This document shows positions 16,387 through 25,260 of a stretch of 64,000 nucleotides of DNA, one piece after another. The stretch's first letter is position 1. The number at the start of each line of letters is the position of its first letter. Source of the DNA: Lachnospiraceae bacterium (lineage in GTDB: Bacteria > Bacillota > Clostridia > Lachnospirales > Lachnospiraceae). The position numbers and the translations under genes were made by a program. Under the pieces are notes generated by a model. That model did no database searches. It worked only from the letters and a program-made list of their open reading frames with translations, and was not told the origin of the DNA. Location: the NCBI GenBank assembly GCA_021202635.1, contig JAJQCQ010000085.1, positions 100,011 through 164,010 on the forward strand, read 5' to 3'.

Positions 16387-17445
16387 CTATTCACTCCAGT
16401 TCAGCAATTCATTCCGAAGCACAGAAAGCAGTTCCGCCTCCGGAACCTTCCGGACTACCTCGCCCTTTTTGATCAGGAGACCGACACCCTTGCCTCCGGC
16501 AATGCCAATATCTGCTTCCCTTGCCTCTCCGGGACCATTCACCACGCAGCCCATCACCGCCACTTTGATATCCAGCGGGATGTCTTCGACCATCTTTTCC
16601 ACCTGGTTTGCCAGTCCAATCAGATCAATCTGTGTGCGTCCGCAGGTCGGACAGGATACAACCTCAATGCCGCCCTTTCGAAGACCCAGGGTTCGCAGAA
16701 TCAGCTTCGCTGTCCGTACCTCCTCCAGCGGGTCACCGGTCAGGGAAACACGGATCGTATCGCCGATCCCCTCAGAGAGAATGATGCCGAGTCCGACCGA
16801 GGATTTGATGTTCCCGGAATACAGGGTACCAGCCTCTGTGATCCCTACATGCAGCGGGTGACTGGTTTTCTCTACCAGCAGACGATGCGCCTTTACACAG
16901 AACATCACATCCGATGCCTTGATACTGATCACCAGATTGTCATACCCCATATCCTCGATCACGGCCGTCTGCCGCAGCGCGCTCTCCACAATGCCTTCCG
17001 GAGTCACACCTCCGTCCCGCTCTACGATCTCTTTTTCCAGAGAGCCGCTGTTTACGCCGACACGAATCGGGATATTCCGCTCCCTCGCAGCGGAAACCAC
17101 CTCGCGCACACGGCTCTTATCGCCGATGTTCCCGGGATTGATCCGGATCTTGTCTGCACCTGCCTCGATGGCAGCGATCGCCAGCTTATAATCAAAATGA
17201 ATGTCTGCCACCAGCGGAATCGTGATCTGTTTCTTAATTTCCTTAAGCGCGTGCGCGGCTTCCATGGTTGGCACTGCACAGCGGATGATATCACAGCCCG
17301 CGGCAGCCAGACTCTGAATCTGTGCAACCGTCCCCGCCACGTCTTCCGTCTTCGTATTTGTCATCGACTGAATCAGGATCGGATGACCGCCGCCAATCAC
17401 GCGGTCGCCGATCGTTACTGTCTTTGTCTGAGCTCTGTAATCCAT
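16387..17445 (-). CDS. ispG: 4-hydroxy-3-methylbut-2-en-1-yl diphosphate synthase (GcpE)
   Basis: This 352-residue enzyme catalyses the penultimate step of the MEP isoprenoid pathway, reducing MEcPP to HMBPP with a [4Fe-4S] cluster. The TIM-barrel part includes PILIQSMTNTKTEDV and INPGNIGD. The C-terminal cluster-binding part shows SCPTCGRTQIDLI and MGCVVNGPGEAREADIG, which hold the three cysteines. Length is normal for the bacterial short form. GAGGAAA precedes the ATG. It lies between ppk1 and polC. Confidence 0.96.
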   Translation of the reverse strand: MDYRAQTKTVTIGDRVIGGGHPILIQSMTNTKTEDVAGTVAQIQSLAAAGCDIIRCAVPTMEAAHALKEIKKQITIPLVADIHFDYKLAIAAIEAGADKIRINPGNIGDKSRVREVVSAARERNIPIRVGVNSGSLEKEIVERDGGVTPEGIVESALRQTAVIEDMGYDNLVISIKASDVMFCVKAHRLLVEKTSHPLHVGITEAGTLYSGNIKSSVGLGIILSEGIGDTIRVSLTGDPLEEVRTAKLILRTLGLRKGGIEVVSCPTCGRTQIDLIGLANQVEKMVEDIPLDIKVAVMGCVVNGPGEAREADIGIAGGKGVGLLIKKGEVVRKVPEAELLSVLRNELLNWSE

Positions 17446-17540
17446 ATTTTTTCCTCAATTATCTGTATTCGCCATCGTATTTCTGCTTTTCCATGCGTTG
17501 CTTATACTTCCGGATACCAGCAGCAGAATTCGATGCCTGC

Positions 17541-19706
17541 TTACATATCTGCCTGTGCCGGAACAAACCGCCTGGTTTTTACCGGGTCAGAAGCTTCCTC
17601 ATGTGCTTTTTTCGCTTCCCTGGCATCCCGAATCGCTTCCTCACAGAAATAATCCTGCGCACAGAGCAGTTCTTTGCCCCGGCGGTCGATTCGCTCGTAG
17701 GTTCCGTCCGGCTGCATAACCTGAGCCTTCACATTGTCATCCAGCTGAATCTGAAGAATGTGACGCACCCGTTCCTGAATATCCGGATCCTCGATCGGGA
17801 AAAGGATTTCCACACGCTTATCCAGGTTTCGGGGCATCCAGTCTGCACTGGCCATATAAAACTCTTCGTTTTCATCATTTAAAAAATAGAAAATACGCGC
17901 GTGTTCCAGAAAGGTACCGACAATTGAACGCACACGAATGGTCTCGCTGACGCCGGGGATCCCCGTCTTCAGGCAGCAGATACCGCGTACAATCAGGTCA
18001 ATCTGCACCCCCGCGGCAGAAGCCTCATAAAGTGCTGCAATGATTTCCTTGTCACAAAGGGAATTCATCTTGGCAATGATCCGAGCCGGCAGTCCGTTTT
18101 TGGCGTGCTGCATCTCGCGGCGGATCAGATAGAGAAAACGGTCGCGCATCCAGAGCGGCGCGAGCACCAGACGATTCCAGTGCTTTGGCTCTGAATAACC
18201 GGAGAGCATATTAAAGACCGCTGTCGCATCCTCGCCGATCGGTTCAGAACAGGTCATGATGCCGCAGTCCGTATACTGTTTTGCCGTGGAATCGTTGTAG
18301 TTGCCGGTTCCCAGGTGTACATAGCGGCGGATGCCATCCTCCTCACGCCGCACCACAAGCGTAATCTTGCTGTGCGTCTTCAGACCGAGCAGCCCGTAAA
18401 TCACATGGCAGCCGGCTTTCTCCAGCATCTTCGCCCAGTTGATGTTATTTTCCTCATCAAAACGGGCCTTCAGCTCTACCAGCACAGAGACCTGTTTGCC
18501 ATTTTCCGCCGCCTGCGCCAGTGCACGGACAATCGGGGAATTGCCGCTGACGCGGTAAAGAGTCTGCTTAATAGCCAGCACATCCGGGTCGACCGCGGCC
18601 TGCTTTACAAATTGTACCACGGGTTCAAATGTCATATACGGATGGTGCAGAAGGATATCTCCCTTTCGGATTTGTGTGAAGATATCTTCGGTTTCATTCA
18701 TTCCCGGCACCGGCTGCGGCTGATAGGGCTTCTGCCGGTATGCCTCCATTCCATCCATGCCATATAGCTTCATCAGGAATGTCAGATCCAGAGGCCCGCT
18801 GATCTTATAGATATCGTCATTTCTGACATCCAGCTCCTGTTTCAGAATTTTCAGAAGCTTCGGGTCCATATTGTCTTCAATTTCCAGACGAATCACCTCG
18901 CCCCACTGCCGTTTTTTCAGCTGCTTCTGGATTTCCTTTAGCAGGTCCGAAGCATCGTCCTCATCAATCGTCAGATCCGCGTTTCGCATGATCCGGTAGG
19001 GATGTGCACAGACTACGTTATAATTGGAAAACAGCTGATCAATGTTCCGCTCAATCAGCTCCTCGAGCAGAATGACACATTTCGTCCCGTCCGCAGCATC
19101 CGGCAGACGGACAAAACGTGGCAGAACGGAAGGCACCTGCACGGTCGCAAACTCTGCCTTTCCCGTTTTTCCCTTTTCTCCCTTATCCTCTTTCTTTGCA
19201 ATCAAAGCCCCAATATTTAAAGCTTTGTTGCGCAAAAGCGGAAATGGGCGGGACGGGTCCATAGCCATTGGTGTCAGCACCGGATAAACGGTCTCCTCAA
19301 AGTAACGGTCCGCCACTTCGGCCTGCTCGGCGGTCATTTTTTCATGCTCCGTCACAATCTCCAGTCCACACTGCTTCATCAGAGGCAAAAGTGAACGGTT
19401 ATACGTCGAATATTGCTGCTTTACCAGCTCATGAGCCTCCTGCGAAATCAAATCCAGCTGTTCCTGTGGCGTCATGCCGGAAATGTCCTTTTTGGTATAT
19501 TTTGCATGAACCATGTCCTTCAGTGATGCAACCCGGATCATAAAAAACTCGTCCAGATTGGATGCGGTAATGCTCAGAAATTTCAGTCGTTCCATGGGAG
19601 GGTTTGTTTTATCACGAGCCTCCCCCAACACCCTGGCATTAAATTTCAGCCAGCTGCTTTCTCTGTTTGTGTAATATTCCGGTTTTTCAAATACCGTACC
19701 TGCCAT
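17541..19706 (-). CDS. ppk1: Polyphosphate kinase 1
   Basis: This protein of about 721 residues reversibly makes polyphosphate from ATP. The N domain has FLSITASNLDEFFMIRV; the head domain and two PLD-like catalytic domains follow. Two conserved histidines are seen near residues 445 and 464 (LKTHSKI and VHLGTGNYN), spaced as in E. coli Ppk. KQTLYRVSGNSPIV and VLVELKARFDEENNI mark the catalytic core. The frame can be read from a GTG four codons upstream, but GAGAGAGG is better spaced for the ATG at 19706. A small Gly/Lys insertion (EDKGEKGKTGK) sits near residue 180. It is adjacent to a Ppx/GppA-type gene, the usual functional partner. Confidence 0.95.
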   Translation of the reverse strand: MAGTVFEKPEYYTNRESSWLKFNARVLGEARDKTNPPMERLKFLSITASNLDEFFMIRVASLKDMVHAKYTKKDISGMTPQEQLDLISQEAHELVKQQYSTYNRSLLPLMKQCGLEIVTEHEKMTAEQAEVADRYFEETVYPVLTPMAMDPSRPFPLLRNKALNIGALIAKKEDKGEKGKTGKAEFATVQVPSVLPRFVRLPDAADGTKCVILLEELIERNIDQLFSNYNVVCAHPYRIMRNADLTIDEDDASDLLKEIQKQLKKRQWGEVIRLEIEDNMDPKLLKILKQELDVRNDDIYKISGPLDLTFLMKLYGMDGMEAYRQKPYQPQPVPGMNETEDIFTQIRKGDILLHHPYMTFEPVVQFVKQAAVDPDVLAIKQTLYRVSGNSPIVRALAQAAENGKQVSVLVELKARFDEENNINWAKMLEKAGCHVIYGLLGLKTHSKITLVVRREEDGIRRYVHLGTGNYNDSTAKQYTDCGIMTCSEPIGEDATAVFNMLSGYSEPKHWNRLVLAPLWMRDRFLYLIRREMQHAKNGLPARIIAKMNSLCDKEIIAALYEASAAGVQIDLIVRGICCLKTGIPGVSETIRVRSIVGTFLEHARIFYFLNDENEEFYMASADWMPRNLDKRVEILFPIEDPDIQERVRHILQIQLDDNVKAQVMQPDGTYERIDRRGKELLCAQDYFCEEAIRDAREAKKAHEEASDPVKTRRFVPAQADM

Positions 19707-19761
19707 ATCCCTTAACACCTCTCTCCCTCACAATGTTCCCATGCTCTGTCATCCATGACCG

Positions 19762-21390
19762 TTAAAATGTTTTTTTCTGTTTCAAAACCGGGCGCACATT
19801 GAACATTTCCTCAAAAAAATCCACCTTCTCATTAAATGCGCCGCGCTCCAGAGACAGATCCTGCTGGCTCGCCACGGAAATTTTTAATTCATGCTCCTTT
19901 AACGTCACGGTGATATTGGAACATTTCTGGTGATGTGTGCGGTCCAGTGAATTCGCCACACGCAGAATGGCTGTCAGCTTTCCGACAATCATATATTCCC
20001 TGGCGGACAAATCCGTACGTCCGGACAATTCCTCATAATAGATAAAAGGACTGGTATTGTATTTCACCGTGTAAGCAACAATCGCCCGGTCTTTTTGTGA
20101 AAGTCCGATAATTTCTGTCGCCAGAATGATGTTATAGGCACAGTCAGAGATATCGGTCAGGCTGATAAATTTTCCGCAGCTGTGCAGGATAACCGCAATC
20201 TGTAAAAGCAGCCGCTCGTGTTCCCCGAGACCGTGTACTTTTTTCATACGGTCAAAAATCTGCACCGCAATATCGCTAATATTCCGGATGTGGCTCTGGC
20301 TGGTTTTGTAGCGCTTCGCAATACTGCGGGCAGCGGCCAGAATATCCTCGTCAAAACTGTGGCGGCGTGTCACAAGGCCCATACGCACTCCATAATCATA
20401 TGAAACACCGTCATTTAAGGAAAACCCGGGCATCCACACAACATCTACATCAAAATTCTCAATCAGGCTCCGGCAGATAATCGCGGAAGGCACAATCGCG
20501 TCTGTCATATCAGATGGAAGGTCATACTTCGCGGCGATTTCCTCCGGTGTCTGCGCAATCATATCCTTGTAAATCCGCTCAAACTGTTCTTTCGTCAGAG
20601 ACGGGATTCGGATATCAGAAGCGGTATCCTTTTTTGTACCTGTATCGGTTGCCTCCGCGGTGTCTTTTTTCGATATAAATGCGGATTGCTCCTGAAGCTC
20701 CAGAAAATTTTTCATCGGCATCATTTCATTCAGGCTGCCGCCTAAAACAATCAGATTCCGGATTTTGCGGTCCTTCTGATAAAGCTTCGCGAATCCGGCC
20801 AGTTCATAGGCCATCAGTTCACGCACCAGTTTTTCAAAATGCTCTCCATTTTTCGCCAGTGGCAGCAGATTTTCTCTTGTCGTAATATTACCGACACGGA
20901 TATTCTGCGTGGTAATCAGCTTATCCTTATCAAACAGAGAAATCTGTGTGCTGCTGCCGCTGATGTCCACAATTGCCGTAGCATTCTGGATGATGGCCGC
21001 AAATTCCTCTGATGTCGAAGCAATCGCCTGATAATCGACAAAGCGCTGCTCTGCGTTTGTAAAAACTTCGATCTCAAGACCAGTCTGTTTTTCGATGTAA
21101 TCGCACAGAATCGTCCGGTTCCTTGACTCCCGAAAGGCGCTCGTTGCAAACACCCGGTAAGCCGAAACCCGGTACCCGGACATTGTGCGTTTGAAATCAT
21201 TCAGTACATCACAGAGCTCGTCGATGTGTTCCCGGCTGATTCGTCCCTGTTCATAGACGTCCAGACCCAGGTTGATCCGGGTCGAGATGCATTCGATTTC
21301 CCGCATCGACCGGCGCTGCGTAAACTCAAATATTTTCATTTCAGTCACGGCCGAGCCGATACTCACAGCCGCGAAGGTTTTTAGTGCCAT
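19762..21390 (-). CDS. Ppx/GppA-family phosphatase (exopolyphosphatase-like)
   Basis: This protein of about 542 residues belongs to the ASKHA-fold Ppx/GppA family, which hydrolyses polyphosphate or pppGpp. Residues 1-235 show the family core: VSIGSAVTEMKIFE, RVFATSAFRES, IVDISGSSTQISLF and the glycine-rich VLGGSLNEM. A hydrophilic insertion rich in Lys, Asp and Thr (about 238-262) precedes the rest of the fold. The C-terminal HD-like helical region contains AVILHSCGKFISL, where the Asp of a canonical HD pair is Ser. The frame is open 22 codons further, but the ATG at 21390 has GGAGG at proper spacing and gives the expected MALKTFAAVSIG start. It probably acts with Ppk1 in polyphosphate turnover. 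Confidence 0.9.
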   Translation of the reverse strand: MALKTFAAVSIGSAVTEMKIFEFTQRRSMREIECISTRINLGLDVYEQGRISREHIDELCDVLNDFKRTMSGYRVSAYRVFATSAFRESRNRTILCDYIEKQTGLEIEVFTNAEQRFVDYQAIASTSEEFAAIIQNATAIVDISGSSTQISLFDKDKLITTQNIRVGNITTRENLLPLAKNGEHFEKLVRELMAYELAGFAKLYQKDRKIRNLIVLGGSLNEMMPMKNFLELQEQSAFISKKDTAEATDTGTKKDTASDIRIPSLTKEQFERIYKDMIAQTPEEIAAKYDLPSDMTDAIVPSAIICRSLIENFDVDVVWMPGFSLNDGVSYDYGVRMGLVTRRHSFDEDILAAARSIAKRYKTSQSHIRNISDIAVQIFDRMKKVHGLGEHERLLLQIAVILHSCGKFISLTDISDCAYNIILATEIIGLSQKDRAIVAYTVKYNTSPFIYYEELSGRTDLSAREYMIVGKLTAILRVANSLDRTHHQKCSNITVTLKEHELKISVASQQDLSLERGAFNEKVDFFEEMFNVRPVLKQKKTF

Positions 21391-21427
21391 AAGGCTACCT
21401 CCATTGAAAAAGATCGTTTGCCTGGCT

Positions 21428-22846
21428 TTACTGCATGGCAGAAATGTAGTCGACAAATTGTTGTGCGGTTCTTCCGGACAGACCGCCGTGGCTCAGCTCC
21501 CATTTATTCGCTTCCAGAAGCAGTTCTTCTTCCGGCATGGTAATTCCGTAGCGGGCGGCCAGGGTGCGTACGATATGCTGGAACTGTTTTTTGTCCGGTG
21601 AGCCGAAATAGATGGATACCCCGAAGCGTGAGGAAAGCGAGAGCTTTTCCTGTACGGTATCGGAAACATGCAGATCACCGCCGTGGGTCGCGTGAATCTC
21701 GGCCGGTTTGCCGATGTCCCCTTCCATATTATCGCCGAATTGTTCCCGAATCAGGTGACGGCGATTGGATGTCGCATAAATCAGCACGTTCTTCGGCTTC
21801 CGCTCCAGACCGCCCTCAATCACTGCTTTCAGATATTTATATTCAATCTCGAACTCTTCAAATGACAGATCATCCATGTAGATGATAAAGCGATAATTGC
21901 GGTTTTTGATCTGCGCAATCACTGCGTTCAGGTCCTGAAACTGGTGCTTATATATCTCAATCATGCGAAGTCCGCGATCGTAATACTGGTTCAGAATTCC
22001 CTTGATGCTGGAAGACTTTCCTGTCCCTGCGTCGCCGAAAAGAAGGCAGTTATTCGCATTTTTACCCTGAATGAATGCTTCCGTATTGTCAATGAGTTTC
22101 TTTTTCTGAATCTCATATCCCACCAGATCATCCAGCTTCACATGTGCGATATTTGTGATCGGCAGAATCTGTACCCCATTCTCATCATGTTCAATTCGAA
22201 ACGCTTTATGCAGGCCAAACCTTCCTACACCAAATTCCTGATAAAAACGCATCATGTCCGAGGTAAATTTCTCTAATCCGGCATCCGTCCTACACATAGT
22301 GTTTTCCGACTGGCTGACGGAAGCTGCAGCCGTATCTTTACAGGAAGAAGATTCCATATCTGAGCCGGCTGCGGAGTCTGCCGCCAACGAAGCGCCAAGC
22401 TCACAGATGCGGTTACGTATGCGCCGGTTAAACACCCTGCCTTCGACGGTTCCTCTTTTATAATGCAGGATTTCTTCAAAAAATCCCACCTGCAGCTTCT
22501 GCTCGAGTTCCGAAAAATCCAGACGGTACAGGTGCATAAATATCCGAAAATCATGCTTCGCCAGCTGAAGCAGACTTCCATCGGTCAGGCCGCTGATTTC
22601 ACAGGAGGTGCTAAATACATTTTCATTGTTTACCAATAACAGGGTCAGATAATTGTGCCAGAGATTCCCTTCAAAGCCATAGGTACCGGCCAGATCAATC
22701 AGCGCATGCATACAGGAATAAAAACGTACCTGAACCTCCTCCCGCGCCTCTTCCTGTTCCATATGTGCCAATACCCAATCCATATCTTCCAGAATCTGCC
22801 CATTCTCAAAATTTCTGTACAGGATCAGTTCATCCGATCGTTTCAT
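21428..22846 (-). CDS. DUF815-family AAA-type ATP-binding protein
   Basis: This 472-residue protein has a helical N-terminal region (1-150), a Ser/Ala/Asp/Cys-rich low-complexity stretch (about 153-189), and a C-terminal AAA ATPase. Walker A is LFGDAGTGKSSS (about 270-280), Walker B is RFIIYMDDLSFEEFE, and a sensor-like Asn follows in LIYATSNRRHL. This is the DUF815 family, whose function is unknown; the fold suggests a remodelling ATPase. It lies between pheA and the Ppx/GppA gene with 37-base gaps on both sides, so it is probably co-transcribed with them. Confidence 0.88.
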   Translation of the reverse strand: MKRSDELILYRNFENGQILEDMDWVLAHMEQEEAREEVQVRFYSCMHALIDLAGTYGFEGNLWHNYLTLLLVNNENVFSTSCEISGLTDGSLLQLAKHDFRIFMHLYRLDFSELEQKLQVGFFEEILHYKRGTVEGRVFNRRIRNRICELGASLAADSAAGSDMESSSCKDTAAASVSQSENTMCRTDAGLEKFTSDMMRFYQEFGVGRFGLHKAFRIEHDENGVQILPITNIAHVKLDDLVGYEIQKKKLIDNTEAFIQGKNANNCLLFGDAGTGKSSSIKGILNQYYDRGLRMIEIYKHQFQDLNAVIAQIKNRNYRFIIYMDDLSFEEFEIEYKYLKAVIEGGLERKPKNVLIYATSNRRHLIREQFGDNMEGDIGKPAEIHATHGGDLHVSDTVQEKLSLSSRFGVSIYFGSPDKKQFQHIVRTLAARYGITMPEEELLLEANKWELSHGGLSGRTAQQFVDYISAMQ

Positions 22847-22883
22847 TTTTTCTCCTCAATCATGCTCTTTGGTTCTGAAACCC

Positions 22884-24014
22884 TTAATAGTTTCCCAGGA
22901 TTTTCATATTTATCGCTTCCTCGCGGATGCCGCGCAGCGCGTTTTTCACGGCGCTGTCTGTGAGATTCCCATCGAAATCCACAAAAAAACGGTATTCCCA
23001 GTTCTGACCGGGAATCGGGCGGGACTCGATCTTTGTCATATTCAGATTGTTGTAAATAAAATGCGACAGAATATGATACAGGGACCCACTGTGATGCGGC
23101 ACTTCAAAGCAGATACTGATCTTCTTTGCGTCGCGTCGGAAGACACGCTGATTCGTAACTACGATAAAACGCGTCGAGTTTGCCTGATTATAATAAATCT
23201 TCTCTTCGAGAACAGCAAGGCCAAACGTCTCTGCCGCGAACAGGCTTCCCACAGCCGCCTGTGTCGGGTCACCATCCTCTGCCACTTTTTTCGCTGCCCG
23301 CGCCGTATTGTCAAAGGGGATCAGCTGCCATTCGGGATGCCGGTACAGGTACTCTTCACACTGGGAAAGTGCCTGCTGGTGCGAGTACACTCGTTTGATA
23401 TTCTCAATCTTTGCTCCCGGAAGACCGAGCAGCGCATGTTCACACTTTACAATCTGCTCCCCGACAATATAATTTTCAAAATTGACCAGCAGATCATAAT
23501 TGTCCGCCACGATTCCGGCCGAGGAGTTTTCAATCGGCAGCACGGCATAGTCCGCAGAACCCTCTGCGATGGCCTCCATCGCATCGCGGAATTTCCGCAC
23601 ATGGAAGCAGTTCACATCGTTTCCGAAATACTCCCGCATGGCCGCGTGACTGTATGCGCCTTCAACCCCCTGGTAAACCACACGAATGTTCTCCCGGTCA
23701 ATATCCTCCACCTCAATAAAAGGCAGACGCCCTGTCACACCGTTTTCTTCCAGCAGCTGATACTGCAGCTTACGGCTCATCGCCATAATCTGGGAAAAAA
23801 GCTCCTGCACCCCATGGCGGTTAAAATCATTATGCGCCATCGCGCTAAGTGTCTCCAGCTTGCTCTGCTCCCGTTCCTTATCAAAAACCTTCCTGCCGTT
23901 TTCTATTTTGAAGCGGGCAACCTCCTCACTGATCTTCATTCTGCGCTCAAACAGGTCTGTGATCTGGGCGTCCACGAGGTCAATCTCTTCTCTTAATTCC
24001 AGCAAGTCCCTCAT
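22884..24014 (-). CDS. pheA: Bifunctional chorismate mutase / prephenate dehydratase
   Basis: This 376-residue enzyme makes phenylpyruvate from chorismate for phenylalanine synthesis. Residues 1-85 form an AroQ-type chorismate mutase (LREEIDLVDAQITDLFERRM, KIENGRKVFDKERE). Residues about 110-285 form the prephenate dehydratase (VYQGVEGAYSHAAM, LPIENSSAGIVADNYDLL, NSTRFIVVTNQ), and the C-terminal ACT domain carries the Phe-binding ESRPIPG motif. Feedback control by phenylalanine is therefore expected. It is followed by the DUF815 gene after 37 bases and preceded by an Fe-S aldo/keto reductase gene. Confidence 0.96.
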   Translation of the reverse strand: MRDLLELREEIDLVDAQITDLFERRMKISEEVARFKIENGRKVFDKEREQSKLETLSAMAHNDFNRHGVQELFSQIMAMSRKLQYQLLEENGVTGRLPFIEVEDIDRENIRVVYQGVEGAYSHAAMREYFGNDVNCFHVRKFRDAMEAIAEGSADYAVLPIENSSAGIVADNYDLLVNFENYIVGEQIVKCEHALLGLPGAKIENIKRVYSHQQALSQCEEYLYRHPEWQLIPFDNTARAAKKVAEDGDPTQAAVGSLFAAETFGLAVLEEKIYYNQANSTRFIVVTNQRVFRRDAKKISICFEVPHHSGSLYHILSHFIYNNLNMTKIESRPIPGQNWEYRFFVDFDGNLTDSAVKNALRGIREEAINMKILGNY

Positions 24015-24049
24015 AAATTGTAATCCTCTCCTGGTATTGTCTATTCCGT

Positions 24050-25162
24050 TTATTTTTCAAAAACCTTTGCTGTTTTCTGCAGCCAGTCGGTTACCTTCAG
24101 CTGCTGCGGACAAACGCTCTCACACTGTCCGCACCCGACACAATCCGATGCTTTTCCGTGCTCCTTTGACAGTTCCCCGTAACGTGCCATATGCGCGGGA
24201 TTGTCCCGATCCTCCAATTCCGCGTTATATAGCGCGAAATAGTCCGGAATCGCGATATTCATCGGGCAGCCTTCCACGCAGTAGCGGCAGGCTGTACAGG
24301 GAATCTTTGCCGCCTCGTGAATGATATCCACTACCTGCCCCAGCAGCAGATTCTTTTCTTCCTCTGTGAGAGGCTCCATATTCTGCATATAACCACTGTT
24401 ATCTAGCATCTGCTCCATCGAAGACATCCCGCTTAATACGATTATTACGTTCTCAAGGCTGGCCGCGAAGCGAATCGCCCAGGATGCATTTGACCAGTCC
24501 GGATGAACCGCACGAAGCAGCTTTTCTGCTTTTTCCGGCAGCTTCGCAAGGGTGCCGCCTTTGACAGGCTCCATGACTACAACCTTTTTGCCATGTTTTA
24601 CTACCGTTTCATAGCATTTGCGGGACTGCACCTTTGCGTCTTCCCAGTCGAGATAGTTCAGCTGCAGCTGTACAAACTCTACTTCCGGATGATCGGTCAG
24701 AATCCGGTCAAGCACCTCTGCCTTGTCATGAAACGAAAAACCGATATGACGAACCTTTCCTTCCGCCTTTTTTGCGGCAATAAATGTGAATCCGCCCAGG
24801 CGCTCTACCAGATCATAACGCTCGCCGCTCATCGCGTGCAGCAGGTAATAGTCAAAAAAGTCCTGTCCCGTCTTTTCCAGCTGCTCATTGAAAATGCGTT
24901 CCATATCCTCCTCCTTTTCCAGCTGAAAAAGTGGAAGCTTTGTCGCCAGCGTATAGCTGTCACGGGGATAGCGCTTCGTGATCACATCCTTCACCGCGCG
25001 CTCACTTTCATGATCGTGATACATATACGCCGTATCAAAATAGGTAAAACCGCGCTTTAAAAATGTATCTGCCATCTGACAGACCTGTTCTTTGTCGATA
25101 CTTTTGGGATCATCCGCATTCAAAAGCGGAAGCCGCATCAGTCCAAATCCTAATTTTCCCAT
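24050..25162 (-). CDS. Aldo/keto reductase with C-terminal 2x[4Fe-4S] ferredoxin domain
   Basis: This protein of about 370 residues has an aldo/keto reductase barrel (LGFGLMRLPLL, FDTAYMYHDHESE, HIGFSFHDK) fused to two ferredoxin motifs at the C-terminus (CTACRYCVEGCP and CVGCGQCESVCP). Such fusions are common in Clostridia; their substrates are mostly unknown. The first ATG (25168) is only 2 bases from AGGAGG, so the second ATG at 25162, 8 bases away, is preferred. A related gene occurs at 29265-30287. Redox coupling to ferredoxin is inferred from the domain. Confidence 0.9.
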   Translation of the reverse strand: MGKLGFGLMRLPLLNADDPKSIDKEQVCQMADTFLKRGFTYFDTAYMYHDHESERAVKDVITKRYPRDSYTLATKLPLFQLEKEEDMERIFNEQLEKTGQDFFDYYLLHAMSGERYDLVERLGGFTFIAAKKAEGKVRHIGFSFHDKAEVLDRILTDHPEVEFVQLQLNYLDWEDAKVQSRKCYETVVKHGKKVVVMEPVKGGTLAKLPEKAEKLLRAVHPDWSNASWAIRFAASLENVIIVLSGMSSMEQMLDNSGYMQNMEPLTEEEKNLLLGQVVDIIHEAAKIPCTACRYCVEGCPMNIAIPDYFALYNAELEDRDNPAHMARYGELSKEHGKASDCVGCGQCESVCPQQLKVTDWLQKTAKVFEK

Positions 25163-25210
25163 TTTCATATCCTCCTTATATAAAAGTTCATAAATATAAT
25201 ATTATGTAAA

Positions 25211-25260
25211 CACTCAGAACAGCAGGCCACAGGTCTGCGCTTTGCTTCTGAACGGTTACA
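25211..25260 (+). repeat. Dispersed intergenic repeat, copy B
   Basis: This reads CAGAACAGCAGGCCACAGG then TCTGCGCTTTGCTTCTG, matching copies at 4173-4248 and 37262-37295. TTCTGAACGGTTACA follows; the second, shorter motif TTCTGAATCGTTAC also occurs near 4.2 and 7.2 kb. The element covers the end of hemW (its stop codon lies within the last bases) and could fold into an imperfect hairpin. Confidence 0.5.

Noticed and set aside
17461..17540. A short hydrophilic open frame in the 95-base gap between ppk1 and ispG
   Set aside because: It has no good start codon and ribosome binding site and no recognisable relative; it may be coincidence.
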